Below, piece by piece: positions 44,597-54,028 of a stretch of 64,000 nucleotides of DNA. The stretch lies in the NCBI RefSeq assembly GCF_018402495.1, contig NZ_JAGYIU010000002.1:214984-278983 (forward strand). The letters are read 5' to 3'. A program made the position numbers and the translations under genes. This stretch comes from Pseudoalteromonas sp. (lineage in GTDB: Bacteria; Pseudomonadota; Gammaproteobacteria; Enterobacterales; Alteromonadaceae). Below the pieces are notes generated by a model. The model was not told the origin of the DNA. It did no database searches and was given only the letters and a program-made list of their open reading frames with translations. The stretch's first letter is position 1; each line of letters starts with the position of its first letter.

Positions 44597-46144
44597 ATGC
44601 GTCGTAATCAAAGCTTAATAGATGAAGAAGTTAACTTCGAAGAACACCAAGAGTTGGTTTCAACTACTGACTTACGCGGTGTTATTACTTATGCCAATCA
44701 TGAGTTTTGCAGTATCGCAGGCTATGAAGTGGATGAACTGATAAATAAAAATCACAATATCGTTCGTCATCCTGATATGCCAAAAGCTGCATTTAAAGAA
44801 ATGTGGGACACCTTAAAACAAGGCCATTCGTGGCGTGGCGCGGTAAAAAACTTATGTAAAGACGGCCGCTATTATTGGGTTGATGCATTTGTAACGCCTA
44901 TTTTTGAGCATGGCCAACTTATTGGTTATCAGTCTGTGCGAATAAAACTAGAGCAACGCGCAAAACGCAGAGCACAAAAGCTTTATGCTAAAATTAACGC
45001 TGATAAATCATTATTCAGCTGGCGCGAGCGCACGCCCTTGAGACAAGGTTTAAGCATTGCGGGAATTTTAATTTGGTTAGCAAGTGTCGCAATATGGGGC
45101 TCAATTTCGCTTGCCGCGATTAACTTATTAGTATGTATTGTTATTTTAGTTTTAAATTATGACGAGCTGGTAACAACACCTGCGACCCTCAAACAACAAA
45201 AAAGCCAAGCAGACTCTGTATCTCGTTATGTGTTTAGTGGCTCGCACCCACACAGCATTAGTGAATATAGAGAGCAGATGCTCAGTGCTAAATTAAGAAC
45301 GGTACTAGGGCGGGTAAAAGATTCAACCTTGAGTTTTAATACGATTGCCCAAGGGTTAGATCAACAATCGACGTTGACCGAGCAAGGTATTTCTTCTCAA
45401 GGCACTCAGCTAGAACAAATTGCTTCAGCCATGTCACAAATGAGTACCACGATTGGTGAAATCTCTAACAATACCAATAACACGGCTGATAAAGTGGGCA
45501 TTACTTATCAAAGCTGCTCTGATATCAAAAATCATATTGCAGATAACAGTAAAATGGTGTCTGACTTAGCTGTACAAGTTGAGCAAGCGGCCGCTACAGC
45601 AACGGGGCTTGCCTCTGAAGCGGATAAAATTGGCCAAGTAATGAGTGAAATAGAAGGGATTGCTGAACAAACTAACCTATTGGCACTTAATGCGGCTATT
45701 GAAGCGGCACGTGCCGGTGAACATGGCCGCGGCTTTGCCGTAGTTGCCGATGAAGTTCGGGCGCTGTCGTCTCGTACTCAAAACGCCACAGCACAAATTC
45801 ACAGTTCAATTAAAGAAATTCAAGATACCTTGTTTAGCTGGTCTAAAATCATGCAGAGCACCAAACAACAAGCCGATGATTGTGTTAATACAACAGGTCA
45901 AACACAGCAAGAACTTGATAGTATTTTTACGCAAATTAGTGAGATTTCACAGCTTGCCACCGATATTTCAGCCGCTGCTGAGCAGCAACAGGTGGTAAGT
46001 AGAGATATAGGTAGTAATGTTGAAAAAATTAAAGACTTAGGGGATGATAATTTACAGCTTAGCTATAGCGTAGCCCATGATGCTGCAGAACTTGTAGAAG
46101 GCTCAAGAAAAGTAAATGATTTACTGCTGACCTTTAAGGTATAA
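44597..46144 (+). CDS. PAS domain methyl-accepting chemotaxis protein (Aer-like)
   Basis: 515 residues. N-terminal PAS domain (about 18-120) of the Aer aerotaxis type, with the [12 protein letters not shown] segment near 49-60 that in Aer lies around the FAD pocket. A hydrophobic double helix (about 152-190) anchors it; there is no periplasmic domain. The C-terminal signalling domain has the highly conserved hairpin tip [19 protein letters not shown] near 357-375. It would sense redox or oxygen status inside the cell and signal through CheA/CheW. Strong AAAGAG ribosome site. Confidence 0.92.
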   Translation: MRRNQSLIDEEVNFEEHQELVSTTDLRGVITYANHEFCSIAGYEVDELINKNHNIVRHPDMPKAAFKEMWDTLKQGHSWRGAVKNLCKDGRYYWVDAFVTPIFEHGQLIGYQSVRIKLEQRAKRRAQKLYAKINADKSLFSWRERTPLRQGLSIAGILIWLASVAIWGSISLAAINLLVCIVILVLNYDELVTTPATLKQQKSQADSVSRYVFSGSHPHSISEYREQMLSAKLRTVLGRVKDSTLSFNTIAQGLDQQSTLTEQGISSQGTQLEQIASAMSQMSTTIGEISNNTNNTADKVGITYQSCSDIKNHIADNSKMVSDLAVQVEQAAATATGLASEADKIGQVMSEIEGIAEQTNLLALNAAIEAARAGEHGRGFAVVADEVRALSSRTQNATAQIHSSIKEIQDTLFSWSKIMQSTKQQADDCVNTTGQTQQELDSIFTQISEISQLATDISAAAEQQQVVSRDIGSNVEKIKDLGDDNLQLSYSVAHDAAELVEGSRKVNDLLLTFKV

Positions 46145-46157
46145 CAAAGGATTTAAA

Positions 46158-46191
46158 ATAAAAAAGCCGCTGACAACAGCGGCTTTTTTAT
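46158..46191. terminator. Bidirectional terminator between Aer-like gene and clpB
   Basis: ATAAAAAAGCCGCTG (46158-46172 approx.), loop ACAA, and its complement (46177-46191). Flanking A and T runs serve both convergent genes. Confidence 0.9.
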
Positions 46192-46199
46192 TTATTTAA

Positions 46200-48776
46200 C
46201 TAACGACTAGTAAATACTAAGCCGTCTTCGTTAGCATCAATAACAATGATACAACCTGGTTGAAAATCATTATTAAGCAGTTTTTGTGCTAATGGATTCT
46301 CAATGGTTTGCTGTATTGCCCGTTTAAGCGGACGAGCGCCATAGACAGGATCAAAGCCACTGGCAGCAATTCGCTCAAGCGCAGCATCTGTCAACTCAAG
46401 TAAATACCCCATCTCTGTTAATCGTTGACGCAGTTTACTTAACTGAATATCTGCAATTTCTTTAATATGACTATGTGAAAGTGAGTGAAATACCACAGTT
46501 TCATCAATGCGGTTAATGAACTCGGGTCTAAATTCATTATGTAAAACACCCATGACTTTTGCTTTAAGTTCGTCATAGTCATTACTTCCCGCTTGCTCTT
46601 GAATGATATCTGAGCCCAAGTTGGAGGTCATAATGATAACTGTATTTTTAAAATCAACCGTACGCCCTTGGCCATCCGTTAAACGCCCGTCATCAAGGAC
46701 TTGTAATAAAATATTAAACACATCTGGATGCGCTTTTTCTATTTCATCAAGCAAAATAACCGAATAAGGTTTACGACGAACAGCTTCGGTTAAATAACCA
46801 CCTTCTTCGTAACCTACGTACCCTGGAGGCGCACCGACTAAACGTGCGACTGAGTGTTTTTCCATAAACTCAGACATATCTATACGCACCATGGCACTTT
46901 CGGTATCAAACATATAGCTTGCTAGTGCCTTGGTAAGCTCTGTTTTACCAACCCCTGTAGGCCCTAAAAATAAGAACGAGCCAATTGGACGGTTTGGATC
47001 AGCAAGCCCTGCGCGCGAGCGACGAATGGCATTAGCCACCGCAACGACGGCCTCATCTTGGCCAATGACTTTGTTATGTAGTTGCGCTTCCATTTGCAGT
47101 AGTTTTTCACGTTCACCTTGGAGCATACGCGCCACCGGAATGCCGGTCCAACGTGATAAAATTTCTGCAATTTCATCTTCGCCCACCTGATTTTTAAGCA
47201 AACTCATTTCTTGCATTTCAGCTTGTGATGCTAAATCGAGTTTGCGCTCAAGTTCAGGTATACGGCCGTATTGCAGTTCAGACATACGCTGCAAGTCACT
47301 TGCTCTGCGTGCCACTTCTAAATCAAGTCGTGCCTGCTCTAGTTCAGCTTTAATAACCTGCGTGCCTTGTAAAGAGGCTTTTTCGGCATTCCATACTTCA
47401 TCAAGCTCACGGTACTGCACTTCAAGCTCATTAATCAGCTCGACCATTTCTGTGCGGCGTTTTTGGCTCGCTTCGTCTTTTTCTTTTGCAAGGGCGTTAT
47501 CTTCAATTTTTAACTGAATAATACGACGCTCTAATTTATCTAAAGCTTCTGGTTTAGAATCAATTTGCAGTCGAATAGAAGAGCCCGCCTCATCAATTAA
47601 ATCAATCGCTTTATCGGGTAGTTGGCGATCGCTGATATAGCGATGTGACAACTGTGCTGCGGCAACGATTGCAGGGTCGGTAATTTCCACTGAGTGATGT
47701 AATTCGTAACGCTCTTTCAAGCCACGCAAAATAGCAATGGTGTCTTCTACTGAAGGCTCTTCTATTAATACCTTTTGGAAACGGCGCTCAAGTGCGGCAT
47801 CTTTTTCAATATACTTACGGTATTCATCCAGCGTTGTAGCTCCAACACAATGGAGTTCCCCACGGGCTAATGCTGGCTTTAACATGTTACCGGCATCCAT
47901 TGCACCGTCGCTTTTACCCGCTCCAACAATGGTATGAATTTCATCAATAAATAAAATAACTTGGCCTTCTTCTTTAGCCAACTCATTAAGTACTGATTTT
48001 AAACGTTCTTCAAATTCACCTCGGTATTTTGCACCAGCAACTAATGCACCTAAATCAAGCGAGAGTACGCGCTTATTTTTTAAGCCTTCAGGGACTTCAC
48101 CATTGATAATGCGCTGTGCAAGCCCTTCAGCAATTGCTGTTTTACCCACCCCTGGCTCACCAATTAGCACAGGATTGTTTTTGGTGCGACGTTGTAATAC
48201 TTGAATGGTACGACGAATTTCATCATCGCGGCCAATAACGGGATCTAACTTACCTTGCTCTGCCCGCTCAGTTAAATCAATAGTGTACTTTTCAAGTGCT
48301 TGGCGCGTTTCTTCAGCATTGGGATCATCAACTTTTTGACCACCGCGAATTGCCTCTATGGCAGTTTCTACTTTGTTAGCGGTGATATTAAGTGCTTTAA
48401 AAACACTGCCAAGCGGGCCTTTATCTTCACACGAAACTAATACAAACAACTCACTTGAAATGTATTTATCTTTACGTTTTTGGGCGTATTTATCACATAG
48501 GTTTATCAGTGAAACCATGTTGTTTGATAGCTGTACATCGCCACCCACACCTTCCACTTTAAATAACTTTTCTATCTCTTGAGAGAGTTTGGTATTAAGT
48601 TCATCAACGCTGATGCTCATTTGTGCAAATAGTGCACGCACACTTGAACCGCTTTGTTTTAACAAAGCGTACATTAGATGCACAGGTTCAATAAATTGAT
48701 GATCGCGACCTAGTGCTAGTGATTGCGCATCTGAAAGCGCAGACTGAAATTTACTCGTAAATCTATCTAAACGCAT
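46200..48776 (-). CDS. clpB: ATP-dependent chaperone ClpB
   Basis: 858 residues (E. coli 857). N-terminal Clp-N domain, first AAA+ domain (Walker [14 protein letters not shown] near 206-218), coiled-coil middle domain (about 410-530, where DnaK docks), second AAA+ domain ([13 protein letters not shown] near 605-617) and C-terminal small domain. It solubilises aggregated proteins with DnaK/DnaJ/GrpE. AGGTAAT ribosome site, and a heat-shock promoter is visible just upstream. Part of the conserved block rluD-pgeF-clpB. Confidence 0.97.
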   Translation of the reverse strand: MRLDRFTSKFQSALSDAQSLALGRDHQFIEPVHLMYALLKQSGSSVRALFAQMSISVDELNTKLSQEIEKLFKVEGVGGDVQLSNNMVSLINLCDKYAQKRKDKYISSELFVLVSCEDKGPLGSVFKALNITANKVETAIEAIRGGQKVDDPNAEETRQALEKYTIDLTERAEQGKLDPVIGRDDEIRRTIQVLQRRTKNNPVLIGEPGVGKTAIAEGLAQRIINGEVPEGLKNKRVLSLDLGALVAGAKYRGEFEERLKSVLNELAKEEGQVILFIDEIHTIVGAGKSDGAMDAGNMLKPALARGELHCVGATTLDEYRKYIEKDAALERRFQKVLIEEPSVEDTIAILRGLKERYELHHSVEITDPAIVAAAQLSHRYISDRQLPDKAIDLIDEAGSSIRLQIDSKPEALDKLERRIIQLKIEDNALAKEKDEASQKRRTEMVELINELEVQYRELDEVWNAEKASLQGTQVIKAELEQARLDLEVARRASDLQRMSELQYGRIPELERKLDLASQAEMQEMSLLKNQVGEDEIAEILSRWTGIPVARMLQGEREKLLQMEAQLHNKVIGQDEAVVAVANAIRRSRAGLADPNRPIGSFLFLGPTGVGKTELTKALASYMFDTESAMVRIDMSEFMEKHSVARLVGAPPGYVGYEEGGYLTEAVRRKPYSVILLDEIEKAHPDVFNILLQVLDDGRLTDGQGRTVDFKNTVIIMTSNLGSDIIQEQAGSNDYDELKAKVMGVLHNEFRPEFINRIDETVVFHSLSHSHIKEIADIQLSKLRQRLTEMGYLLELTDAALERIAASGFDPVYGARPLKRAIQQTIENPLAQKLLNNDFQPGCIIVIDANEDGLVFTSR

Positions 48777-48810
48777 GGGGATTACCTATAAAAAAATCGA
48801 ATTACCTAAT

Positions 48811-48839
48811 AAATGGGTATGCTGATAGTTTTGTTCAAG
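48811..48839 (-). promoter_or_regulatory. Sigma-32 heat-shock promoter of clpB
   Basis: On the minus strand CTTGAAC (48839-48833), 14 bases, ACCCATTT (48818-48811). It closely matches the sigma-32 consensus (CTTGAAA, 13-15 bases, CCCCATNT) and would give a leader of about 30 bases before the clpB ATG. Confidence 0.8.
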
Positions 48840-48872
48840 GTATTGAGGGAAAAATAATCACCTAATAATTAT

Positions 48873-49604
48873 TTACTTGCGCCAGATCAAACTTGCCATA
48901 CGACCGGTTTGGCCATCGCGCCGATAAGAAAAAAACAAGTTAGCTTGAGAAACAGTGCAATATTCACCCCCGCTAATGTTTATAACGCCCTGTTGATTAA
49001 GTAAAATAGTTGCTATTAGATAGATATCAGCTAAATACTTTTCATTATTTTGAGCTTTGAACGCGCTGTGCATTAGTGGGTTATTTGCTGTAAATAACTC
49101 GACCACCTCTTGGCCTACTTGAAATTGATTAGCCCCTATTGCAGGACCTAACCAAGCATGTATATTCGCCGGGGAATGTTTAAAACATGCCAGCGTATTG
49201 TTGATCACCCCTTGCTCTAACCCTCGCCAACCGGCATGAATTGCGGCCACTTCTTGCCCGTCACTCGATGAGAGTAAAATAGGTAAACAATCAGCAGTCA
49301 TTATGGCTAAAGGTTGATTGCGTAATTGCGTATATAACGCATCACCTGTGAGTGTTTGATTGGGGTCAAATCCCTCATCCACTGTAATTACATCAGCGCT
49401 ATGAACCTGATTTAACCAAATTGCCGGTTTAGGCAAATGAGCATTTACACGCGCTCTATTGTTTAATACATCTTGGCTGTTATCACCTACATGCAACCCT
49501 AAATTCAAACTATCGAATCGAGCCTTTGATACGCCCCCTTCACGTGTAGTACTCAATGTATCTACACCATGAAGAGATTGCCATGTAGCTGATAAGCCAA
49601 ACAT
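48873..49604 (-). CDS. pgeF: Peptidoglycan editing factor PgeF (YfiH, laccase-domain)
   Basis: 243 residues, the usual length. Multicopper-oxidase-like laccase domain protein with STTREGGVS near 18-26, ADCLPILLSSSD near 103-114, HAGWRGL near 121-127 and HAWLGPAIGANQF near 148-160. PgeF removes wrongly incorporated amino acids from peptidoglycan precursors. Two bases separate it from the rluD stop, so they are cotranscribed. Earlier annotations call it polyphenol oxidase. Confidence 0.93.
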   Translation of the reverse strand: MFGLSATWQSLHGVDTLSTTREGGVSKARFDSLNLGLHVGDNSQDVLNNRARVNAHLPKPAIWLNQVHSADVITVDEGFDPNQTLTGDALYTQLRNQPLAIMTADCLPILLSSSDGQEVAAIHAGWRGLEQGVINNTLACFKHSPANIHAWLGPAIGANQFQVGQEVVELFTANNPLMHSAFKAQNNEKYLADIYLIATILLNQQGVINISGGEYCTVSQANLFFSYRRDGQTGRMASLIWRK

Positions 49605-49606
49605 TG

Positions 49607-50584
49607 TTAACTCGCTATATCAGGGTTTGCTTTTGTGTCTTCACGCAATGCTTGAGTCATCGCCACCATATCATCAGGGATAGGCGCTTGCCAGGTCATC
49701 ATTTCACCGGTCATTGGATGCGCAATACTTAATTTAACGGCATGAAGCGCTTGGCGTTTAAAGCTACGCAGTAACTCAAATAACTCAGGCGTTGCCCCTT
49801 TTGGTGGACGAGGACGACCGCCATAAGATTGATCGCCAATTAATGGATGATTTAAGTACGCCATATGCACACGAATTTGGTGTGTACGCCCAGTTTCAAG
49901 ACGTAAACGCAAACGAGTATGGGCGCGGAATTTTTCTGCAACACGGTAGTGCGTAATAGCTGGTTTACCCATTTCATGTACTGCCATGTGCGTACGTTGT
50001 GTTGCATGACGTCCGATTGGTTTTTCAACCATACCACCGGCTGTCATAGTGCCATTACATAACGCTTCATATTCACGTGTGAAGTTTTCGCGCTTTTGCA
50101 GTGCTTTAACTAAATGTGTTTGTGCCTGAATCGTTTTAGCAACAACCATTAAACCTGTTGTGTCTTTGTCTAAACGATGCACAATACCCGCTCGTGGCAC
50201 GTTAATAATTTCTGGGTAGTAGTGCAATAAAGCATTTAACACCGTACCATCAGGGTTACCTGCGCCAGGATGAACCACTAATCCCATCGGTTTGTTGATC
50301 ACTAAAATATCATCGTCTTCATAAACGATGTTTAATTTGATATCTTGTGCTTCGTATTCACGAGGTGCTTCTATTGTTGTTTCAACAGCCACAACTTCAC
50401 CACCGAGTAGTTTTTCACGCGGGGTGTTGAAAATTTCGCCATCAACGGTGATTTTATCATCTAAAATCCACGTTTTTATCCGTGATCGTGAATAATCAGG
50501 GAACAATTGTGCTAATACTTGGTCTAGACGTTTACCACCTAAGTCTGTTGGGACCTCGGCTTGGAGAGATATTTGCTCTGACAT
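49607..50584 (-). CDS. rluD: 23S rRNA pseudouridine synthase RluD
   Basis: 325 residues, matching E. coli RluD. S4 RNA-binding domain at the N-terminus (about 15-75, GGKRLDQVLAQLFPDYSRSRI) and the RluA-type catalytic domain with IVHRLDKDTTGLMVVAK near 136-152, holding the catalytic Asp. It makes pseudouridines 1911, 1915 and 1917 in helix 69 of 23S rRNA. Divergent from bamD across about 140 bases. Confidence 0.96.
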   Translation of the reverse strand: MSEQISLQAEVPTDLGGKRLDQVLAQLFPDYSRSRIKTWILDDKITVDGEIFNTPREKLLGGEVVAVETTIEAPREYEAQDIKLNIVYEDDDILVINKPMGLVVHPGAGNPDGTVLNALLHYYPEIINVPRAGIVHRLDKDTTGLMVVAKTIQAQTHLVKALQKRENFTREYEALCNGTMTAGGMVEKPIGRHATQRTHMAVHEMGKPAITHYRVAEKFRAHTRLRLRLETGRTHQIRVHMAYLNHPLIGDQSYGGRPRPPKGATPELFELLRSFKRQALHAVKLSIAHPMTGEMMTWQAPIPDDMVAMTQALREDTKANPDIAS

Positions 50585-50725
50585 TAGTAACTTTACCCAA
50601 TTTACCAGTGCAAGCTGTGCTTGACTGGGTTAGAATCGCTTTTAATAAAAGCATAACATAATACGCATAGTTTACTCGGTTTTACCCACTTGGCCTAGCC
50701 GAAGACATCGAAGGTAACAAATAAA

Positions 50726-51490
50726 ATGATAAATAAAATAGGGAAACGTGCATTCGCCATTGTTTTTTCAGTTTCAGTGCTTAGTTTAGGGGCCTGTTCG
50801 TCTGCGCCTGATCAAGAAGATATTCAACGCGTACCCAACAGATCGGCACAGGCACTATACGAAGATGCAAAACAAACGCTTGATTCTGGTTTATACGCTC
50901 GTGCAATTGAATTATTAACGGCAATTGATTCTCGCTACCCGTTTGGCCCGTTTTCAAAGCAAGTACAAATGGATTTAGTGTATGCACATTACCAATCAGG
51001 TAATACAGAGCAAGCACTTGCTACCATTGACCGTTTTATTCGCTTAAACCCAAACCACAAAGACTTAGATTACATGTACTACATGCGTGGTTTGGTTAAC
51101 ATTAAAGCTGATAGAAACGCATTTCAAGAATACTTTGGTGTAGATAGAGCTGACAGAGATGCTAAACGCACTCGTGTTGCCTATACCGACTTATCGACCT
51201 TAGTTAAACGCTTTCCTGAAAGTGAATATGCGCCAGAAGCTAAACGTCGTTTAGTATGGCTATTAAATAGAATGGCTCGTTATGAGTTAAAAGTCGCAAC
51301 TTACTACTACGAACGTGAAGCTTATTTAGCAGCCGCTAACCGCGGTAAATTCGTAGTAGAACATTACTCACAAAGTAGCTACCTTGACGCGGCATTAGCC
51401 ATGATGGAAAAAAGTTACGATAAGCTTGGATTAACTGAATTAAGTGAGAATGCAGCGCAAACGCGTAAATTCAATAGCAGAAATAAATAA
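50726..51490 (+). CDS. bamD: Outer membrane protein assembly factor BamD
   Basis: 254 residues. Lipoprotein signal with lipobox LGAC (Cys24), then TPR-type repeats (about 38-230): AIELLTAIDSRYPFGPFSKQ, YMRGLVN near 112 and the RFPESEYAPEAKRRL segment. BamD is the essential lipoprotein partner of BamA in beta-barrel assembly. ATG follows AAGGTAAC. Its terminator hairpin lies right after the stop. Confidence 0.96.
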   Translation: MINKIGKRAFAIVFSVSVLSLGACSSAPDQEDIQRVPNRSAQALYEDAKQTLDSGLYARAIELLTAIDSRYPFGPFSKQVQMDLVYAHYQSGNTEQALATIDRFIRLNPNHKDLDYMYYMRGLVNIKADRNAFQEYFGVDRADRDAKRTRVAYTDLSTLVKRFPESEYAPEAKRRLVWLLNRMARYELKVATYYYEREAYLAAANRGKFVVEHYSQSSYLDAALAMMEKSYDKLGLTELSENAAQTRKFNSRNK

Positions 51491-51494
51491 TAAG

Positions 51495-51528
51495 AAAAAG
51501 GCGCTAGTTATTAAATTAGCGCCTTTTT
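51495..51528 (+). terminator. Terminator of bamD
   Basis: AAAAAGGCGCTA (51495-51506) and TAGCGCCTTTTT (51517-51528) form a perfect 12-bp stem ending in a T-run, five bases after the bamD stop. Confidence 0.9.
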
Positions 51529-51540
51529 ACGAGGATTACC

Positions 51541-51806
51541 AGGGTCTGTTGACCTTTGCGGATTAAAATTTGTTCAAACTAGGGGCGGTTTAATCGCGGC
51601 GCGAGGTTTGTAACCTAGTGGGCTAAGTAAAAACCGAGCAACAAAGAGTAAATCGCCCCTAGGCAGAACCCGAAGGGCAGCGCCTGTTTGGCATTGATGC
51701 TGCGTTATCGCCTATTTATGGGGAATAACCACACCACATAGGCTCTGCCTTGCCTAAATACCAAACAGACTGCTGCAAATTTAACCTTGAAAGATCAACA
51801 GACCCT
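51541..51806. mobile_element. MITE-like non-coding element with terminal inverted repeats
   Basis: 266 bases without an ORF. Ends read AGGGTCTGTTGACCTTT on the left and, inverted, AGGGTCTGTTGATCTTT on the right; similarity continues imperfectly for about 32 bases. Internal inverted repeats are present (CTAGGGGCGGTTTA near 51580 and TAAATCGCCCCTAG near 51650; CTGTTTGG and CCAAACAG). No clear target-site duplication is visible. Transposition would depend on a transposase elsewhere. It fills the space between the bamD terminator and the glnB stop codon, four bases from the latter. Confidence 0.68.
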
Positions 51807-51810
51807 AGGA

Positions 51811-52185
<375 letters not shown>

Positions 52186-52311
52186 TTAGACAATCATTGA
52201 AGTCATAGCAAACAAAGTGATTGAATTACATCTGTAATAAAGCAATCATATACTTAGGTCAGCTTAAAACACATAATTAAAATACGTTAAGTAAACATAA
52301 TGAGGATTTCG

Positions 52312-52857
52312 ATGAAGACTAAAAAAAACGGATTTACCGTGTTGGAGCTAATGGTAACTGTTGCTATTGTTGCGATTATTGCCTCTATTGCTATGTGGAA
52401 TAGTGGCACAATGCTAAAAGATAATCGTGCAGAAGGCTTTTTATTAGAATTAAAACGCAATATTAGCTTCGCTCGGTCACAAGCAGCGAGTACTGACGAA
52501 ATCGTCATAATCTGCCCAGCTCCCTACAACAGCGTAAAAAATTCGCCCGAAACGCTAACTTGTGGCACTGAATGGGCGGGTGATAACGTTATTATCACCT
52601 TTATTGACGCTAATAATAATGGACAATATGACAGTGCTAACGACTCGCTAATAAGAATAATGGAAAAAGCAAACACAACCGATAAAGTCACGTTTTCTGG
52701 AAGCAACCAAATTCGTTTTAATACCAGTGGTCGTATTACTACAACACCTGGCAACTTTGTTTTTTTTCCAAACGACGACAAAGACACTAGTAAAGCACTC
52801 ACTCTGTCCCAATCAGGTACCGCTTTTTATATAGGTTCCACAGATAAGAGTGATTAA
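52312..52857 (+). CDS. GspH/FimT family type IV pseudopilin
   Basis: 181 residues from ATG 52312, with GAGGA just before. Class III prepilin leader KKNG|FTVLELMV with Glu5 kept, a 25-residue hydrophobic helix, then a GspH/FimT beta domain. Minor pilins of this type help to initiate the type IV pilus. The last residues lack a GRxR motif, unlike the next gene. Likely first gene of a two-gene unit with the following pseudopilin, convergent to the pilV-pilE operon. Confidence 0.85.
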   Translation: MKTKKNGFTVLELMVTVAIVAIIASIAMWNSGTMLKDNRAEGFLLELKRNISFARSQAASTDEIVIICPAPYNSVKNSPETLTCGTEWAGDNVIITFIDANNNGQYDSANDSLIRIMEKANTTDKVTFSGSNQIRFNTSGRITTTPGNFVFFPNDDKDTSKALTLSQSGTAFYIGSTDKSD

Positions 52858-52934
52858 AAAACGAACAATTTATTTGTCATACTTTTATTTTTTACTAAAC
52901 TAACAAAATGGTCGTTTAATTCGGGGCTTCAGGG

Positions 52935-53468
52935 ATGAAGTTAACACTACGTTTATCTACACAGTGTGGAACAACTCTATTAGAGCTACTTGTTAGCATT
53001 TCAATTGTGGCTATTGTGAGCCAAATATCGTTGTCTTTTTTACCTAATTTTTTAGCCCTTAACCGTGCAGACAATCAAATAAGTTTGTTACACCGACATA
53101 TTAATTATGCTCGCCTTTACGCAATAGAAAATAGCAGTTACGTTACCCTTTGCGCTTTAAAAGGTAATGAGTGTATTAACGGTAACTGGCATGACCAAAT
53201 TTCTATTTTTGTCGATAAAGACAAGTCTACTTCGCTTAACAGTGACGACAACATAATTAATATTTTTGAGCACACCCATAGCGCAGACACCTTAGAGTAC
53301 CCGCGCAACGCCATTACATTTAGACCCGATGGCACGCTTAATGGTTTTCAAAACGGCACTTTTGTATACTGCCCTAACAGCGCAAAAGCAGAGCTAGAAG
53401 GGGTGGCTTTGTCCGTCAGCCAAACCGGTAGGATCCGCATTCGTTCGACCGATAAATGTACTAATTAA
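52935..53468 (+). CDS. FimT/FimU-type type IV pseudopilin
   Basis: 177 residues. Prepilin leader with CG|TTLLELLV and Glu5 kept (mature residue 1 would be Thr), hydrophobic helix, then a GspH-type domain with two pairs of cysteines (Cys in TLCALKGNEC and near the end). Near the C-terminus is QTGRIRIRS, a GRxR-type motif like that reported for DNA-binding FimT proteins. It may act in pilus priming or in DNA uptake. Its ATG at 52935 follows a CAGGG site. Confidence 0.85.
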   Translation: MKLTLRLSTQCGTTLLELLVSISIVAIVSQISLSFLPNFLALNRADNQISLLHRHINYARLYAIENSSYVTLCALKGNECINGNWHDQISIFVDKDKSTSLNSDDNIINIFEHTHSADTLEYPRNAITFRPDGTLNGFQNGTFVYCPNSAKAELEGVALSVSQTGRIRIRSTDKCTN

Positions 53469-53502
53469 CCTGATGTAATGCTCTCCTCCCACATTAGGTT
53501 AA
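53465..53502. repeat. Imperfect inverted repeat after the FimT/FimU gene
   Basis: TTAACCTGATGT (53465-53476) and ACATTAGGTTAA (53491-53502), 12 bases with one G-T wobble, 14-base loop. No U-tract follows. May be a weak terminator. Confidence 0.4.
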
Positions 53503-53614
53503 TCAATACCTTACAGCGGTATTAGGGGCGCAATATGAAAGTAAAAACAGTGCATACAGTTAAAAGCGAGCAAGCGGCTTGGCCGTTTAATAATGATACT
53601 TAAAAACTATTAAG

Positions 53615-54028
53615 TTACCTCCCCCAGCAATATTTAACATCAGACTTGCCCTTTGTACCTTCAGCACTTTTTAGGCCCAGCTCATTAATTGACAGCTCAG
53701 TGCAATCTGCATCACCTTTAACTGCCCCCGCAATAGGTTTTGCTGTAATAGTAAACGTATTATTTTCAACCTCAGCAGTCAGCGCAAAATGACCGTTCTC
53801 TGTTTTACTTTGAACACCCAAGTTACTTAACTCCTTGGTATACTCGCGGTTATCTACAAAATACTGCTCTTGTTTATTGGCTGCATCAAGTAATGCAGCG
53901 GCCGCCTCTGCCCTTGATGCGCGTTTTACATACTCACTGTAATTTGGCACGGCAATGGCAGCTAAAATACCTACAATGGCCACGGCTATCATTAGCTCAA
54001 TTAAGGTAAAACCCGGTTGCTTGTTCAT
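53615..54028 (-). CDS. pilE: Type IV minor pilin PilE
   Basis: 137 residues. Short leader MNKQPG then [20 protein letters not shown] with Glu5, the classical type IV pilin N-terminus, and a disulfide-loop C-terminal domain (Cys near DADCTEL and VKYCWGR). It is the last gene of the pilVWXY1E operon and overlaps pilY1 by four bases (ATGA). The AGGAAATTAA ribosome site lies in the pilY1 end. In Pseudomonas, PilE is a minor pilin needed for pilus assembly. Confidence 0.93.
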   Translation of the reverse strand: MNKQPGFTLIELMIAVAIVGILAAIAVPNYSEYVKRASRAEAAAALLDAANKQEQYFVDNREYTKELSNLGVQSKTENGHFALTAEVENNTFTITAKPIAGAVKGDADCTELSINELGLKSAEGTKGKSDVKYCWGR

